DNA of 64,000 bases from Ixodes scapularis (taxonomy: Eukaryota; Arthropoda; Arachnida; Ixodida; Ixodidae), in NCBI RefSeq assembly GCF_016920785.2, contig NW_024609837.1:25607533-25671532 (forward strand), written 5' to 3'. The position numbers and the translations under genes are program-made. This document shows positions 33,820-45,735 of the stretch, piece after piece (within the stretch, counting starts at the first letter, position 1; every line of letters begins with the position of its first letter). Below the pieces are notes generated by a model. That model was not told the DNA's origin and made no database searches. It saw nothing but the letters and a program-made list of their open reading frames with translations.

Positions 33820-34170
33820 AAATCCTTGGGGCCGATTTTGAATCCGAACATAAAATGAAAAGCTGGTCGATTCGAAATAGGGGAGATAGTCAAATAGGCT
33901 TTCCCTATCTCTACCTTAATGATTATATAAACTACTTATATGTGATTAAGTGCATATATAAAAAAAAGTGGTCGTAAAGGTGAACATCAACCGAGGCGTT
34001 GCAGTGCGTCAACAGTTTTAATGTAAAGTTGAAGCTGGGATGCTGGCACTTACATATGCGATGTGTACGAAGCACCCATTCAGAGTCCGTCGCCGTTCTA
34101 ATAACAGACACATCGTGAGAGTTTGATGTTTGATTAGTTTCCTTTCGAACTCGCTGGTCGAGAACAAAGG
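33820..34170 (-). pseudogene. Ionotropic receptor fragment, unit 1 copy
   Basis: Minus-strand sequence aligns to the middle of the intact receptor genes, roughly from the FYVRKRDPVPKEK region back to the SEFERK region. Recognisable peptide: CQHPSFNFTLKLLTHCNASV, compared with CQHPSMNVTLQLLTHCNASV in the intact gene. Upstream and downstream exonic sequence is missing and the frame is broken, so this is a relic, far more diverged than the two intact genes are from each other. Confidence 0.8.
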
Positions 34171-34779
34171 CCATAAATGAGGATAAACAAGACCATCTCA
34201 CGCTTCTCTCGCTTGACTACGGGCAATTACCGTATCTGTTGCCTTACGGAGGGCCCTGAAAAAACACCGACGTCGGTCACATACATGCGTCTCCCTCCAG
34301 TGAACCGTGAGCGTATCACTTCTTTACATGCCCGCAATTCGCAGTCGCCTTAGTCTCTCAGGTGGCTGAGTGCTAGGCCTATACACGACCGTTTCAGCCT
34401 GGCGGAGCAGAGCCCTGACCTGCACGCTTCATCATTTGGCTGCTCGGCGGTGACGTGACTACAAACTCTGAGCTGTGGTTTTGACTTCTTTCCTTCTTCC
34501 TGCGGTTTTCTTGTCGTCATCGCAATCTCGGGTAATTCTACAATTATAAGCGCTAGTTATCGTCCCGTGTGCCCCGATGTTTCTGGTCTGTGTATGACAA
34601 TGTGAAGGCGTTGAAGTTATGCGTCACTCAATGCTAATGTTTAATTAGAAAATATTGCAACGTTGTGCTGATTCATTCATAGCTGATGCTCGATGCTCGA
34701 TTAGAGCATACTGCGTACTTAGGCACATACCGCGAAATGATTTTTTTTTTGTAGACATTTAGGTCAACATGCAAGCGTT
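34171..34779. other. Duplicated non-coding sequence, no gene recognised
   Basis: Matches units 2 (about 47646-49944, minus the insertion) and 3 (62881-63484). Contains gcgctagttatcgtcccgtg and one degenerate AGCTGAT repeat near 34680. Confidence 0.5.
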
Positions 34780-35045
34780 TACACCTTAGCAGCAGCATTT
34801 ACGGCTCAGCAGACTCGGGCCAACGGGCTCACGGAGCAGTTCAACAAGACCCTGCCGACATGATTTTCATGTACGTCAACGTGGAGCACAAGACATGGGA
34901 CGAAGTTTTGCTGTACGTCCCGTTTCCTTATAACACGGCAGTTCAAGAAACCTCCAGAGTGTACCATTTCAGCTGATGCATGGCAGAAAGGTGACGAAGA
35001 TGCTCGACTCGATGCTGCCCCATGAGCCAGTTTAGGACGGGAGCG
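34780..35045 (+). pseudogene. Retrotransposon integrase fragment, unit 1 copy
   Basis: Same fragment as 49945-50249, with NGLTEQFNKTL and EHKTWDEVLLYV peptides. It is broken by a one-base change after the NKTL segment and a second length change near 34965, so no continuous frame remains. Confidence 0.75.
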
Positions 35046-38000
35046 TTGGTGCCCCTGTAGTCAGTAAGTGAGCTGAGGAAGTGCACCAGCTAGCCCGCTA
35101 GCGGAATCGAGGCCAACAAAGTGTCAACTCTAGAAAACTAAAGCCTGCGCGCCCGCTTGGAGACGTCACTGTAGCTAGACCAGCCAGCGGGAAAGCGACA
35201 ATCGGCTGAGCGCTGGGCTTCGCTATGCCGACGCGCTGACGGGGCGGCCTGTAGCTTTGATTGGAAATATAGTGCGAACGTCACTTACCCGTGCATGGAG
35301 ACGACATAATTAATCGATACAACTACTGTAACTTTTACAGTTTGTCTCTTATGTTACGACGACTGAAAGCACGCATAAAAAATATTAGCGACTCCACGAT
35401 GTCCACAAACATTCAACTTAATCTCCTTTGTAAAACTACAGCACTGCTTAGCAACCACAAATGTTCTAATTTTAAAAATATTTTTGACGTCCGTGCTTAC
35501 AACTCAACACAAAATATGTCAAATAGTATTCTACGCCTAGCGCCTTCCAAATGGTCTATTGAAATATAAAATAAGAGGAACAGCACGCTCTCGACTTCCA
35601 ACCACATATTGGATGGCCACTTTTGAGTTTAAAATGTAAGAGCAAAGGTTACGGCAGTGACGGCTCACTAATTAGGGAGTAATTTGTTTTATTAAAAATA
35701 TTAGTTTTAGTAGAGTAAAACAAGCAAATGCGATTGAAAATATGACTGATTGACTACGTGTCAGAAGGCCATCATGTAATAAATGAACGTCACAAAATGT
35801 ATAGTTCGACTTATGAGACAACTTCCTTTTTCTCTCCGTTTCATTTTTATTTTGTCGGTCTACGGATATGTCGTGGTTCCTTCCCACTTTACTTTTAAAA
35901 TAGTGCAAACTTTTTGGGAAAACAAACAGTTGCTTTGGGCCGAAGCAGACCTTGCATTCCGCACAAGGCATCATTTTTCTATTTGCAAACATTGTTGAGA
36001 AGAATGCTTGTCGACTTTCTTGCACAAGTGTCCATCGCTTCAAACTCTGGCGCCGCAGCTAGTATCAGGTCCCTGACAACGTTCCTTTGATCACGTAACA
36101 TCCAGAACTGAGCGATGTGACTGGATGAAATAAGCTTGTTCACAACAACTTCAGTTTGAATTACCACATTAAAGATTAGCTGTGTTGAAGGTGCAGTCCC
36201 CCTCAATTTAAGGCATCTGTCAAATAATAAACCATTGCATGCATCGTCTGAAAGTGTATCCTCCAAAACCTAATGTTCTTTAATAGTATTCTCACTTGAA
36301 TGTTTTCACAGTCACATAGGCGAAGTATCCAGCAACTTAGGTCAGAATATTAGTTTTTGACGACAGTTTCTCTAAATCATTGCCGGTGATCAAATGCAAA
36401 AACAAGAAAAACTAAGCAAAACTTTGCGCTGGTGACTGGCACTCTAAAACTAACAAAATATATAAAAAAACACTGGAAGCGGTAATTCGTTTTATATATA
36501 ATAACTAAATAGCGGAGGTGTTTACTATGCTATCGTCCTTCTGGGCATATTGACTATGCAGAAGTACAAAAGTGCGTGTATAAAACGAAACACTGGCAAA
36601 CCAACATACCTTCGAAGAGCTCGCAACTTGAACTCTTTTTTCATGGAATTGCCTTAATCCACTGAATACGCCATTATTCGCCCGTTTGGAAGGAGAATGT
36701 GTGAACCTTTCATTCTCCGGCATACTTTTCCTATACCACAATACACAACACTTATAAGGTATTGATCCTCACTTCCGTAACACGAAAACACAAGAAATTC
36801 TGGTCACCGACGGACGCAGTTAATACGTCGGCGTCCTGTCTCCGCATTTCGAACTGCGCACCTGTCTGGCTTTACTTCGCTTGCGAGCCGCCTGTCTTCT
36901 GTAAAATTCCGTTAAATTGCGTTATCTTCTTTTTCATTTTTTTTTTTTAAATTAGATTTAGTCGGTACAAGTGAACGTTACTAAAACACTAAGTTGGGGG
37001 AACTCATCCTTCAAACACGGAATGCTCCCGAACACCGAGACCAAACTGAATACGATAGCAACTCCAGGCTTTAGCGACGAGTAAAAAATTTAAACTGGAT
37101 TTATATAGCTACTGCAAAATGGCATTGCAGGAGGGCGCCACCTGCGCTTGGGCTGTTTGACCTGAACCAATATGTGCAGCAGTGCGGTTCCCGGAGTAGC
37201 CGCTGCGGGAGAAAAGGTGGCGTTGCGATCGCCCTTGTTCTCGAAAACAGATCGGAGCCAGTTTTGAAAAGCCGGCTCCATGGCAGTCGCCCAAATCTTG
37301 GACGCTCAGGCCGAACGCAACGGAGATGACGGAGCATTAAAGAAGAAAACAAAAAGTTGGGGCTCGCTGCTGCTTTCTTGACGTTTGGTCTTCCCTTTAT
37401 TTCTGGCACAAGTCTGCCAAGTAGAACTTTATTTTCAGTTCATTGTTCATCGTCTCCCCGCCTTTACCTGTGTCATTACATCAAAACTGTGTCGACTCGT
37501 CTCTTTGGCAGGACGAAAGAGCGTTTGCATGGAAAATTGAGTCATTCAATTTCACACTGAACATAATGTCTGAACAGGCTACGTCATACGCCTAATTAAC
37601 TGAGCTCCATTATCCTAATAATTTTGCCGTAATTTTGGAACTTAGAACAATAAATTTGCAAAGAGACAAAGCTTCAGAAGAAAAAAAGGGATCACTGTAT
37701 CGACAACACGAAATTTACCCCTTTCTCGCCGCTCTTTGCTGTGACGTGTCAGATCATTCATCCAAGCAAACAGATTTGCGCAAACCGCAAGAATTCTGAC
37801 AGGAACGATCTCTAAAGAGTTGCAAGTTTGATAATAGATTAATAACAAGAATCGACGCTTGATGGCACCCTGGTCTCGCCTCAATGTTTAGCATGGCTGC
37901 GCTTTTGACTTCCTGGCAAAAGCAGGAACAGTTTGAAAATCCGTGGACGACTTGAACATACTTCTTCCTTGCGACCACTGCATCTTTTCAGCACATCTGA

Positions 38001-40171
38001 AATTGTCGACGGGCACTTCCCGGCATTCCAGGCATTTATTTGACGCCAAAAACAAACATTTTATTTAAACATTTTTTACAGGAAACTTTGTTGCACTCTT
38101 AGTTTAAATTCAAGAACTTCCTGATGGTCGATTACGCTAAAAGGCAAAAAGAAAACAGTTGTGGAAAGGGAGGGGGGGGGAGTTGGCTTCTGGCTGTTGA
38201 TACGATGTAACAAGTTTTTTACTGCCGACTACAGGAGTGCGGACTGTTCATTTTTTATATTTTAAAAAAGTACTCGTAGAATACTGCAAGGGCTTGGAGT
38301 CTAGTCAGCCATTGCATAACAACGGTAAGGTTGGAATTCTTTCATAAAAATTTCCTGTTAAGGGTTATAAACAGATCGACTCAGGGGTTGTTTGAGAATC
38401 ACTTTTAGCCTCGCCCGTCACCACCAGAGTCGTGTACACTAGTGTGACGAAATATTTCTTGATAGATCTGGAGCAGGAGGCATGCATGGAAAATTCTGGT
38501 ATTGATTATTTTGTCGACATCCCAGGCAATGAGAGCTAGCTGAACTGAACAATATCAGAACTTCATTTGAGTAAATAATTGCACGAAATAGAACTATAAA
38601 AAACGTCCAACAGAAAAAACGACATTTACTAACATCAATTTTGTTTTATACAGCACTGTTAATTGTGATAGATAAATATAATCACAGAATTCACTCAACA
38701 TCTGTTACCACTCTTTCAAAACAAATAACATTAGAAATTCAAGGCATTTCAGAAATAAGGCTCAATGCCAAACGTGACATAAACCCGCAAACTGCACGAA
38801 AGGTGAGGGTATTGGAAAGTTTACTTAAAACATCACCTCCACTTTCAACACGCGTGCAGCACAAAATGACACAAAACAAGTTTCCGCATATACCGAACAT
38901 GTGTTCAAAGCCTTAGATTAGTGTTGCACAAAACTTCAGCGTCTGTCATGGCGGCTAGCGTCAGGTCGTCAAGACGTTCTTCAGACAAAATGATTCTGAA
39001 CACTCTTTCAGAGCATTTCAACTTGAATCAAAATTACAGCTGGGTCTGGGTGAGAAAATGTTATGCAAAAAAACACATAGTGAATAAAACCTGCACCTTA
39101 ATTCATATATATTTAAAATCATCTTTCGGTTACATTTCTACCACGCCGAATAGGTTTTCGCGAAGTACAGTTTATGAAATTATGACACTTTTTAAGAATT
39201 TCTTTGACAATATCTCGACCACAGAAAGTAACGCGAAGTGAGAACAATATTCCTTAGAAGAGTGACTATCTTATACTCAAATTGGAGGTAACGATTGTTT
39301 TTTTATGAAGTATAGCAACCGATTGAACCTCAGGTCTTATCGGGATTTCAACGTTCTGTGTATTGGGTACATAAATACCTTATGAAACTTTGTCGAACAT
39401 CTCCTGCAATCAGTTTTTTCCGTTTTTTATGAAATATCCGTTTAGCAGTCAGTGCCTCGTACACAGCATACTCTAATTGAAAATCGAATGAAAATAAAAT
39501 GAAGTTTGACGACGTACCCTAATTAAAATATTTTTTTTAAATAAAAAACAGAGAAAGTTTACAGTATAATCTAATTCAATGTAAGATTTCACTAAAAAAA
39601 GAAAGGAATTCGGTTTACAAATATTGAATAGTATCCTTCATACAATCGGTAAATAGTTGTGCAGAGCGAATCCTCGTTCAAGGTTTCTATAGGCAGATCA
39701 TTCATAATTATACTGCAATGAAATACAAAGGTGCAAACCAGCTGGACAAGACATTGAACTCCTCACTGGAAATGGAGAAATCCCTGCTTCGATACCAGGA
39801 CCAGGCGGATTTTTTCGGTCGTGCACCAGCCGCCTAGTTGTGTTTGGGGATTTGTGTTTGTCCTTTGTCCCCCTTGTTCATCTTCTCCGGGGATTATTTT
39901 TGGCGATAATTTATATTTGTCAATATTTCGAGAACATTACAATCTGAAAATAAAAATTATAAAATAATTTGTCAGCTATAACTTGAATGCAAATAGACCA
40001 ATGTAAAGAATTGCTAGTCTAAATACATATTTAAACTTTAAAGTTCTGCAAATATCTAGCGAATGAATAAAAAAAATCACTGTTCATTTTAAAATGTTTC
40101 GAGCATTGAACTTTCATAATTTGGCCGAAACATAAACGCCATCTGGATTAACATTTTTTTGAAAAGTCCCT
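35046..40171. other. Duplicated sequence with no confident gene
   Basis: The counterpart in unit 2 is about 50250-55411. Small frames such as 38921-39241 (plus) are open in both copies, but given recent duplication this is not evidence of function. A possible exon-like segment with a donor (tcgaag|gtatgt) lies near 36619 on the minus strand; its unit 2 equivalent has a stop. About 37090-37430 is GC-rich. Confidence 0.4.
35979..36270 (-). other. Unrecognised exon-like open segment, unit 1
   Basis: On the minus strand an acceptor-like ttag near 36270 is followed by about 95 open codons including FDRCLKLRGTAPSTQL and HIAQFWMLRDQRNVVRDLIL. The unit 2 copy (51154-51438) is also open but has an extra partial duplication of about 34 bp at its start and a different C-terminal end. 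Differences between copies are mostly amino-acid changing, which argues against strong constraint. I do not recognise the family; a decayed gene or transposon exon is likeliest. Confidence 0.3.
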
Positions 40172-42037
40172 TTAGTTCCTTTCAAGAACGCAAGGACGAT
40201 CTTTTTTCGTAATTCGAGTGGCTGGCATCACATATTTTGAATGTTGTTTCGGTTTCATCCCTGCGCCATCCCTGCGATTTCGGCATACTACACGCCATAA
40301 GATCGCCTCAGAAATAAACGCAAGAACTGAGAAGGACATACCCAAGACCCAAGCCAGAAAGAATGGTCTCAGATCGTCTAAATTCAGAACAAATTCTTCG
40401 GTATGTCCCAAATTATTCTCATGAAAGAATCGGCTTTTGTACTCAACAAGAGCAGCGTATCTTTCGTATAAGCCCGCCTCAATCGCCCGACTCAATGTTG
40501 TGCCGAAGTCCTGACGGTAGACGGATGATGACCTCATTTCTGGCCCTACGGGGTGCGAGAACACGGCGCCTTCGGTCTCGACATAGCCTCGTCCGAGAAG
40601 CTCTCGCCTCAAAGCCTCGCTGGGACCTGTTCGCGAGTTGTAGGTGAAGAAGGTGTCCCTACCGTCAGCGTCGATTTTAATCGAGCGAGGACTACTTCGG
40701 GCCGAGTTCAAGGTTTGGTAGCATTGACCAGGACTGCGGATTAAATCATTTTTTCCAAAGAGAATGAGTGGTCCAAGTGCACCAAGGATGCCTGGACTTT
40801 CAAGGAAGCACAGCCGATGTCCAGTTCCAACAAGGTGCTCAAATGAAATGAACTGGATGACTTCTCCATCAAGCGGTAGATCGTTCAAGAGCGAAGTGAG
40901 ACGGCCTTTGAATGCTGTCGACATCACGACAGACATTAATGCCATTATGCCGTACAACAATCGGGACTGATACGTATTCAAAAGTCTTGTGTGGAGCTGA
41001 GTGCTCTGCTGAAAGAATGCCGCAATCATCGGAAATACAAAGACGGCAATATTCACACCCTCCGTTAGCGTGATCTTCGCAATTAGGCCATACGTCAAGA
41101 CTAATAATAAGCAAGACGCCAGAAGCCCTACCGATACCTCCCAACAAAATGGTAATATAAATATTTTTTCCTTGGGAACCGGATCACGCTTGCGAACATA
41201 AAATGAAAAACCAGCCGATCCGAAATGATAAAGCGCGTCAAATATATATTCGCTGTCTCTATCTGGACGATTGTTTAAATTATTGATATATCCACTGAAG
41301 AGTAGCTCATGAGCGTGGGGTTTGCTAAATCTAACCGAAGCGTTGCAGTGCGTCAACAGCTGTAATGTAACGTTCATACTTGGATGCTGGCAAGCGTAAG
41401 GGCCGTCACATGCGACGTGTATTAAGCTGCCATTAAGCGTCCGTTGCCGTTCTAACAGACCCGTCGTAAGAGTTTGGGGTTCGATTACTTTCCTTTCGAA
41501 CTCGCTAGTCAAGATGAGACTGCCGTTGTCGAAAGTTATTACATATGTGCCGCTGGCTCTAGGGTATGGTGGGAGATATGGGAATCTAAGAAACTTTAGA
41601 TAACCTTCCGAGGAATGTTTTACGTGGTCCGCTACGATGAAAGCAGCCATAAAGTAATCTGTTTTGATGCTAGGCCATAGGTTATCAAGATCGTATTTGC
41701 CGCATATAAAGTAAATTATTTGAAAAAACGACCTCTTAAATGTGGAGCATATCTTGTCCTTGCAATGTCTTGAGTGCAACTCGCCGTCAGTCCAGAAGGT
41801 GACCGGTTTCTCTCGGGAGTCCAGGAAAGCCTTGAACAGCGCAGTGTTGTCCTTGAGGCAGTCTGTAGGCACAAAGACGTCCATGAAGCCGTTCCCTGAC
41901 TCAAATGAGCGGATGAAATCGTTGGGTATGTCTTTAAACAACTTGAACACACTGTCTTCATACCTCAAACTGTCCAAGATCGTCGGTTTCTCCAGAACCA
42001 GAAGCAGAAACATGGCTGCTTGTAATAATGACAACAT
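40172..42037 (-). CDS. Ionotropic receptor-like channel, copy A
   Basis: Intact intronless 621-codon gene. Residues 1-18 form a signal peptide. About residues 165-299 are the first half of the ligand-binding domain, with N-glycosylation sites (NGS, NVT, NAS). Transmembrane M1 is at about 300-321, the pore loop/M2 at about 327-345, M3 at about 359-375 followed by the family-typical STAFKGRLTSLL, the second ligand-binding half at about 386-556, and M4 at about 559-581 with a short basic tail. This is the layout of divergent arthropod ionotropic receptors, which act as chemosensory or related cation channels at the plasma membrane. It lacks the amino-terminal domain of synaptic glutamate receptors. 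The start was chosen for its signal peptide. A TATAAA lies only about 20 bases upstream, so the true promoter is unclear. Confidence 0.85.
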   Translation of the reverse strand: MLSLLQAAMFLLLVLEKPTILDSLRYEDSVFKLFKDIPNDFIRSFESGNGFMDVFVPTDCLKDNTALFKAFLDSREKPVTFWTDGELHSRHCKDKICSTFKRSFFQIIYFICGKYDLDNLWPSIKTDYFMAAFIVADHVKHSSEGYLKFLRFPYLPPYPRASGTYVITFDNGSLILTSEFERKVIEPQTLTTGLLERQRTLNGSLIHVACDGPYACQHPSMNVTLQLLTHCNASVRFSKPHAHELLFSGYINNLNNRPDRDSEYIFDALYHFGSAGFSFYVRKRDPVPKEKIFILPFCWEVSVGLLASCLLLVLTYGLIAKITLTEGVNIAVFVFPMIAAFFQQSTQLHTRLLNTYQSRLLYGIMALMSVVMSTAFKGRLTSLLNDLPLDGEVIQFISFEHLVGTGHRLCFLESPGILGALGPLILFGKNDLIRSPGQCYQTLNSARSSPRSIKIDADGRDTFFTYNSRTGPSEALRRELLGRGYVETEGAVFSHPVGPEMRSSSVYRQDFGTTLSRAIEAGLYERYAALVEYKSRFFHENNLGHTEEFVLNLDDLRPFFLAWVLGMSFSVLAFISEAILWRVVCRNRRDGAGMKPKQHSKYVMPATRITKKDRPCVLERN

Positions 42038-43197
42038 TTCTGGCAGTCCTTGGAATTTATATGTAACCCAAGGTCTCTATTGCATTCGGTAACTCTGAAC
42101 AAACTGAGTTTTGTTTTTGTCAAAAGCTGCCCAACAATGGTTCTTGCAGACAGTTTTGTACCAAAATAACGTGTTGGTAGGCGGAACCGGAAGTGTTGGT
42201 CTATGTCCTCCTCTATCCGAACGATGGAGTTTATGAGCCCAGGGAGCACGTTCGTTGGAGGCTGTCAGATTGTCGATGCGTCAATGCGTGCTCGCTTTTC
42301 CACCTGAGGACTTTCATTGCAGCAGTATACCGAAACCCTGAGATTATTCCACTACCAAACCGAGTCTCGCCATATCATTGTGGATGCAGTCAACACGGTA
42401 TACAGAAGATTGCGGCGGTACACATCTTCTAAATTAGACGTACAAATATGCGTGCTATTCAATTTCCTCTACAAACGAGATAACATGTCTTTATTATGAA
42501 GCTAGAATATGGGTCATATCTTAATTAATATGCTGAGTAGTAGATTTTATGTTTTGACCAAATTTATTGGCAAGTAGCGCTGCACTTTGTATATATTAAA
42601 GACACTTTTTTTATAAATCAATATTTTGCTTCCAAGTTTAGTCGGAATAATTTTGTTCTTTACGTTAACGTTGAAGGTGATTTTTTAAGCTACAATATTG
42701 TATTGTGCAACTCTACAGCCCATTGTCTTCTTTATATGAAAGATTGTTGAAAACTCAACATAAATAGGGAGTTCTGAAAAAAAAAACGCTCGCAATTTTA
42801 GCGCACTTTAGCGCACTCAAGCGCACGTTACGCAAGAGAGTTTCAGAATAACGTTTCTCCGTCACGACGCAAAAGTCGGAGCTTCTCGCGTTTGCAACGC
42901 CACCAAAACACAGTCACAATTTTTATTTCACAAACGAAATGCTGTAACTTGAGGGAAAAAAAAAACAAAACAAGTTTCTTGTTCCAGACTAAAATTTTAG
43001 TTTTTTTTAAAACATGAGAATGCGACGCGAGTTGTCGTTAGGTCGTTGATCCCCGCTTCCGTCGCCTCGGCAAGAAGTGTCTCGTGTACTGCCCTTCGCG
43101 CCCGTACCTTCGCCGAGAAATGTTCGCGCGTTGCGAGCATTAACTTGCCAGTGCTGGTCGCCCACCTTAAGCCTTGTTCAGACAGTTACGTTTGACT
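42038..43197. other. Upstream region of receptor copy A
   Basis: No confident gene. Contains gcgcactttagcgcactcaa-type sequence near 42800 and an imperfect partner of it, inverted, near 43700-43726 (gagagtt...), which may be the ends of another decayed element. Confidence 0.4.
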
Positions 43198-43353
43198 GCG
43201 TTTGACTGCGTTGCGGCTGCGAGAAACCAAGACATCCCTGTTACTTATATCGCGTGCCCAGATGGTTCCTTGAACTGGATTTCACGCTTTATAAGAAGCA
43301 CATATGTGCAGGTGACTCGCTTTCGGTTCTCGAAGCCACGCAGTCAAACGCAC
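43198..43353. repeat. Short foldback with gcgtttgactgcg ends
   Basis: The left arm (43198-43230) and right arm (43324-43353) are inverted copies around gactgcgt and gagaacc. The copy in unit 2 lies at about 58461-58617. A single gtttgactgcgtt also occurs near 44874-44888. Confidence 0.6.
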
Positions 43354-44542
43354 TCTAATGCAAGTTTCTGAACCGGCCTTTACTGTGTTTTCCAAACCGA
43401 GTGCAATGTCGTCCCGTATTGAAAATCGCAGGAGCGAGGTTGCCGCCGACGTCGCCCTCACGATGCCGCCAATGCGGCCGCAGCCACGGTCTTGGGGGCA
43501 GCCATTTTTTAACTTGGCTCGTCTTGGCTTTAGCCAATTTCTTTACAAGAATCTTCCTTGGAAGAGCGCAAAGACTCTTTGCGTACGCACGCACCTTCCG
43601 AAAAACAACGTAGGCTAAAATAGCGCACGCAAAGCGCGAAACGTGGTTAGCGTTCGGCGCATGCGCAGTGGCCTCGACGCTACTCTGCGTACGCAAAGCT
43701 TTAGCGTGCGCTATTCTACAACTCTCTAATAAAAAAACAAAAAAAGTCTTGTTTTGTGACGCGCTCGACCGCACCCGTCAATCGACGTGCATTCGGTTCC
43801 TTGTTGGGAGACGGATCTTGGTTTTGACTGCTGGGGTATAAAAGGGACTACACCCTTAGAAAAAGGGGTCCATATAGTTCCCCCTAAAGGGAGGAATGCT
43901 CTTGTAACTTATGTGCTTTCAGAAAAGGAAAACCTTTTGTCCTTGAAAGCAAGGGAGCAAAGTTCCTTCGTCGTCTGCATCTCATTATGGCGGCACAAAT
44001 AGAGCAAATCGAATTCAATAGGGTTCAGCGAGAACTCCAGTCTGTCTATGCTGGAAAAAGCGGTGGAGAAACTTAATCGTGACGTCGCCGGTGGGAGGAG
44101 CCTAATCTTCATCGCCAACAAACTACATCGGAAGAAAACTGCACCGTGACGTGTCCGGTGACGCCGCCGAACAGTGGCGATTGAGTTGAAACTACGTCGT
44201 TTTTTGTTTTTTTTTTGTGTGTTTTTTTCTCCCTACAGGGAATTTCGGAGAATCGCATAACTCGGCAGTGAAGGGTTCTATAAAGCAATACTCTTAAGCA
44301 TCCGAAACCTAAAGTGCAGAGCAATTTAATAAAACAATGTTTTGTTCAATTTTGTCGCATGAAATATTTAGTTTGCTTAAGTTACACAAAAACTATTAGC
44401 ATTAGCTGCGGCCCTTTACGTTGCGCATGCAGTGAGTCATGGCCGACAAAACGAAGAAGCGGAAGTCCTCGCGTGTCGGTCCACCAAATTAGCCTTCTGA
44501 ACGACTTTTTGGCAGGAAACCACGTTTCAGTGAGGGCCGCCG
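43354..44542. other. No confident gene; upstream part of Harbinger-type relic
   Basis: A 139-codon minus-strand frame at 43355-43774 is not recognised and is cut in unit 2. The 44430-44540 stretch begins a short plus-strand peptide MADKTKKRKSSRVGPPN that may belong to the same relic as the Myb/SANT-like frame. Confidence 0.35.
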
Positions 44543-44758
44543 ATGAATAGTCCTCTGACCAAGCCTGAGCGGGACGAGTTTCGGGACAGGATTGCGGACG
44601 AGCTGAACGCCCAAGGCCCGTCCATCAAAACGCGAGCAGAATGGAAGGGCCACTGGAATACTCGTGTGTGCCACGCCCGAGCACGGGGTATGGATATAGC
44701 CTGTGCTGCTCGGGCGTGTATCACTACTGCGTGGCGCACGTTAAAAACCCCAGGCTAG
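44543..44758 (+). pseudogene. Myb/SANT-like DNA-binding fragment (Harbinger-type), unit 1
   Basis: A 71-codon frame with ERDEFRDRIADELNAQGPSI followed by KTRAEWKGHWNTRVCHARAR. This matches the Myb/SANT-like pattern with spaced tryptophans (EW..HW) found in the regulatory proteins of Harbinger transposons. The reading is closed upstream by a stop and lost downstream, so only one helix-turn-helix module remains. Its neighbour at 45266-45735 encodes a HARBI1-like piece, which supports the assignment. Confidence 0.45.
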
Positions 44759-45265
44759 CAGTCGTACTGCACTGGCTAAATTGCTTATCTACAATGGGTA
44801 ACAATGTCGCCATGTTCAAGCAGAAAAAGCTCCTGCTGTATAAACAACTAACGACTAATTTTACTTTTTGACTATGTTTGACTGCGTTAGTGCAACTTCT
44901 CTCGTGCTGCACGAGAAAGAAAAAAATGTTCCTTTGAGGGTTAAATTTTCGGTGAAGTAGAAAGCAAGAAAGAGGAAAACAGAATATTTCCCTCAAGTTG
45001 GGTTCGTGGTGGAAGAGGAACAAAAAAAAAAGAAAATCAGTTGTTAGTCCCACGGTGTGTATGGTCTCTTCTTTATGTGTATGTTTATTCTAGTTCCAGC
45101 TGGCCTTACCTAGACTAGTTGCTTTAAAATAAAGCATATTTCTCTTTCTCTTTACCTGAAGTATGAACGAACTAGCTCAACTTAAGCCTGTTACCGTTGC
45201 TTGCTTGGCTTTTCGCTTAGCCAAATCGCTTATATGGGGTGCACTCAAATAAAAACGCAATCGTG
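44759..45265. other. No gene recognised
   Basis: Sequence between the two Harbinger-type fragments. Includes a phrase tgaacgaactagctcaactt near 45163 that recurs elsewhere in the window as a repeat end. Confidence 0.45.
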
Positions 45266-45735
45266 TTAAGTCGTGTAAGAGTATTTAGAATATTTATCGA
45301 TAACGCCGCTGAACTTGCATCGTTCAAAGAACTTCCTTTTTGTGATCGCCTTCTCTGCTTGAGTTTGCTGGAAACACATCCACTTCGATCCGAGGCAATC
45401 GATGATAGCGTTGGTGACATGAACAAGTACGCGACTCACAGAGAACCGGTGAACATCAATGATTTCGTCGCTCCCGACAGTTCCCTGGAAGCCGCCAGCG
45501 GCGTAAACGCGTAGAGCTGCGAGGACTTGTTGCTGGACCGTCAGCACACGGGACCCTTCGCGACGCCGCTGAAGCTTCCGCGAAGCTGGTCACACAGCCA
45601 GCGAGTCACCCCTTTGGTCAGCCGATATTCACCCACAAACCTTGCATCGCTCGTCTCGAAAGCATCCCGGTGATCTCTAAAAACTCGATCCGCTGGCGAA
45701 CACAACAGTAGAGATGCATATGTTAGGGTCGCCAT
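45266..45735 (-). pseudogene. HARBI1-like transposase N-terminal part, unit 1
   Basis: Two overlapping minus-strand frames: 45735-45541 ends with YRLTKGVTRWLCDQLRG, and 45547-45266 continues with LTVQQQVLAALRVYAAGGFQ, GTVGSDEIIDVHRFSVSRVL and GSKWMCFQQTQAEKAITK. This is the helix-turn-helix region of HARBI1-type (PIF/Harbinger) nucleases. A frame change separates the parts near 45541-45547, and the sequence stops at the point where the first catalytic Asp would be, so no nuclease centre is encoded. Nearly identical to the unit 2 copy. Confidence 0.8.

Noticed and set aside
38921..39241. 107-codon frame conserved in both units (also 54154-54477)
   Set aside because: Conservation is explained by recent duplication; no family features.
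43355..43774. 139-codon minus-strand frame
   Set aside because: Broken into pieces in unit 2 and unrecognised.
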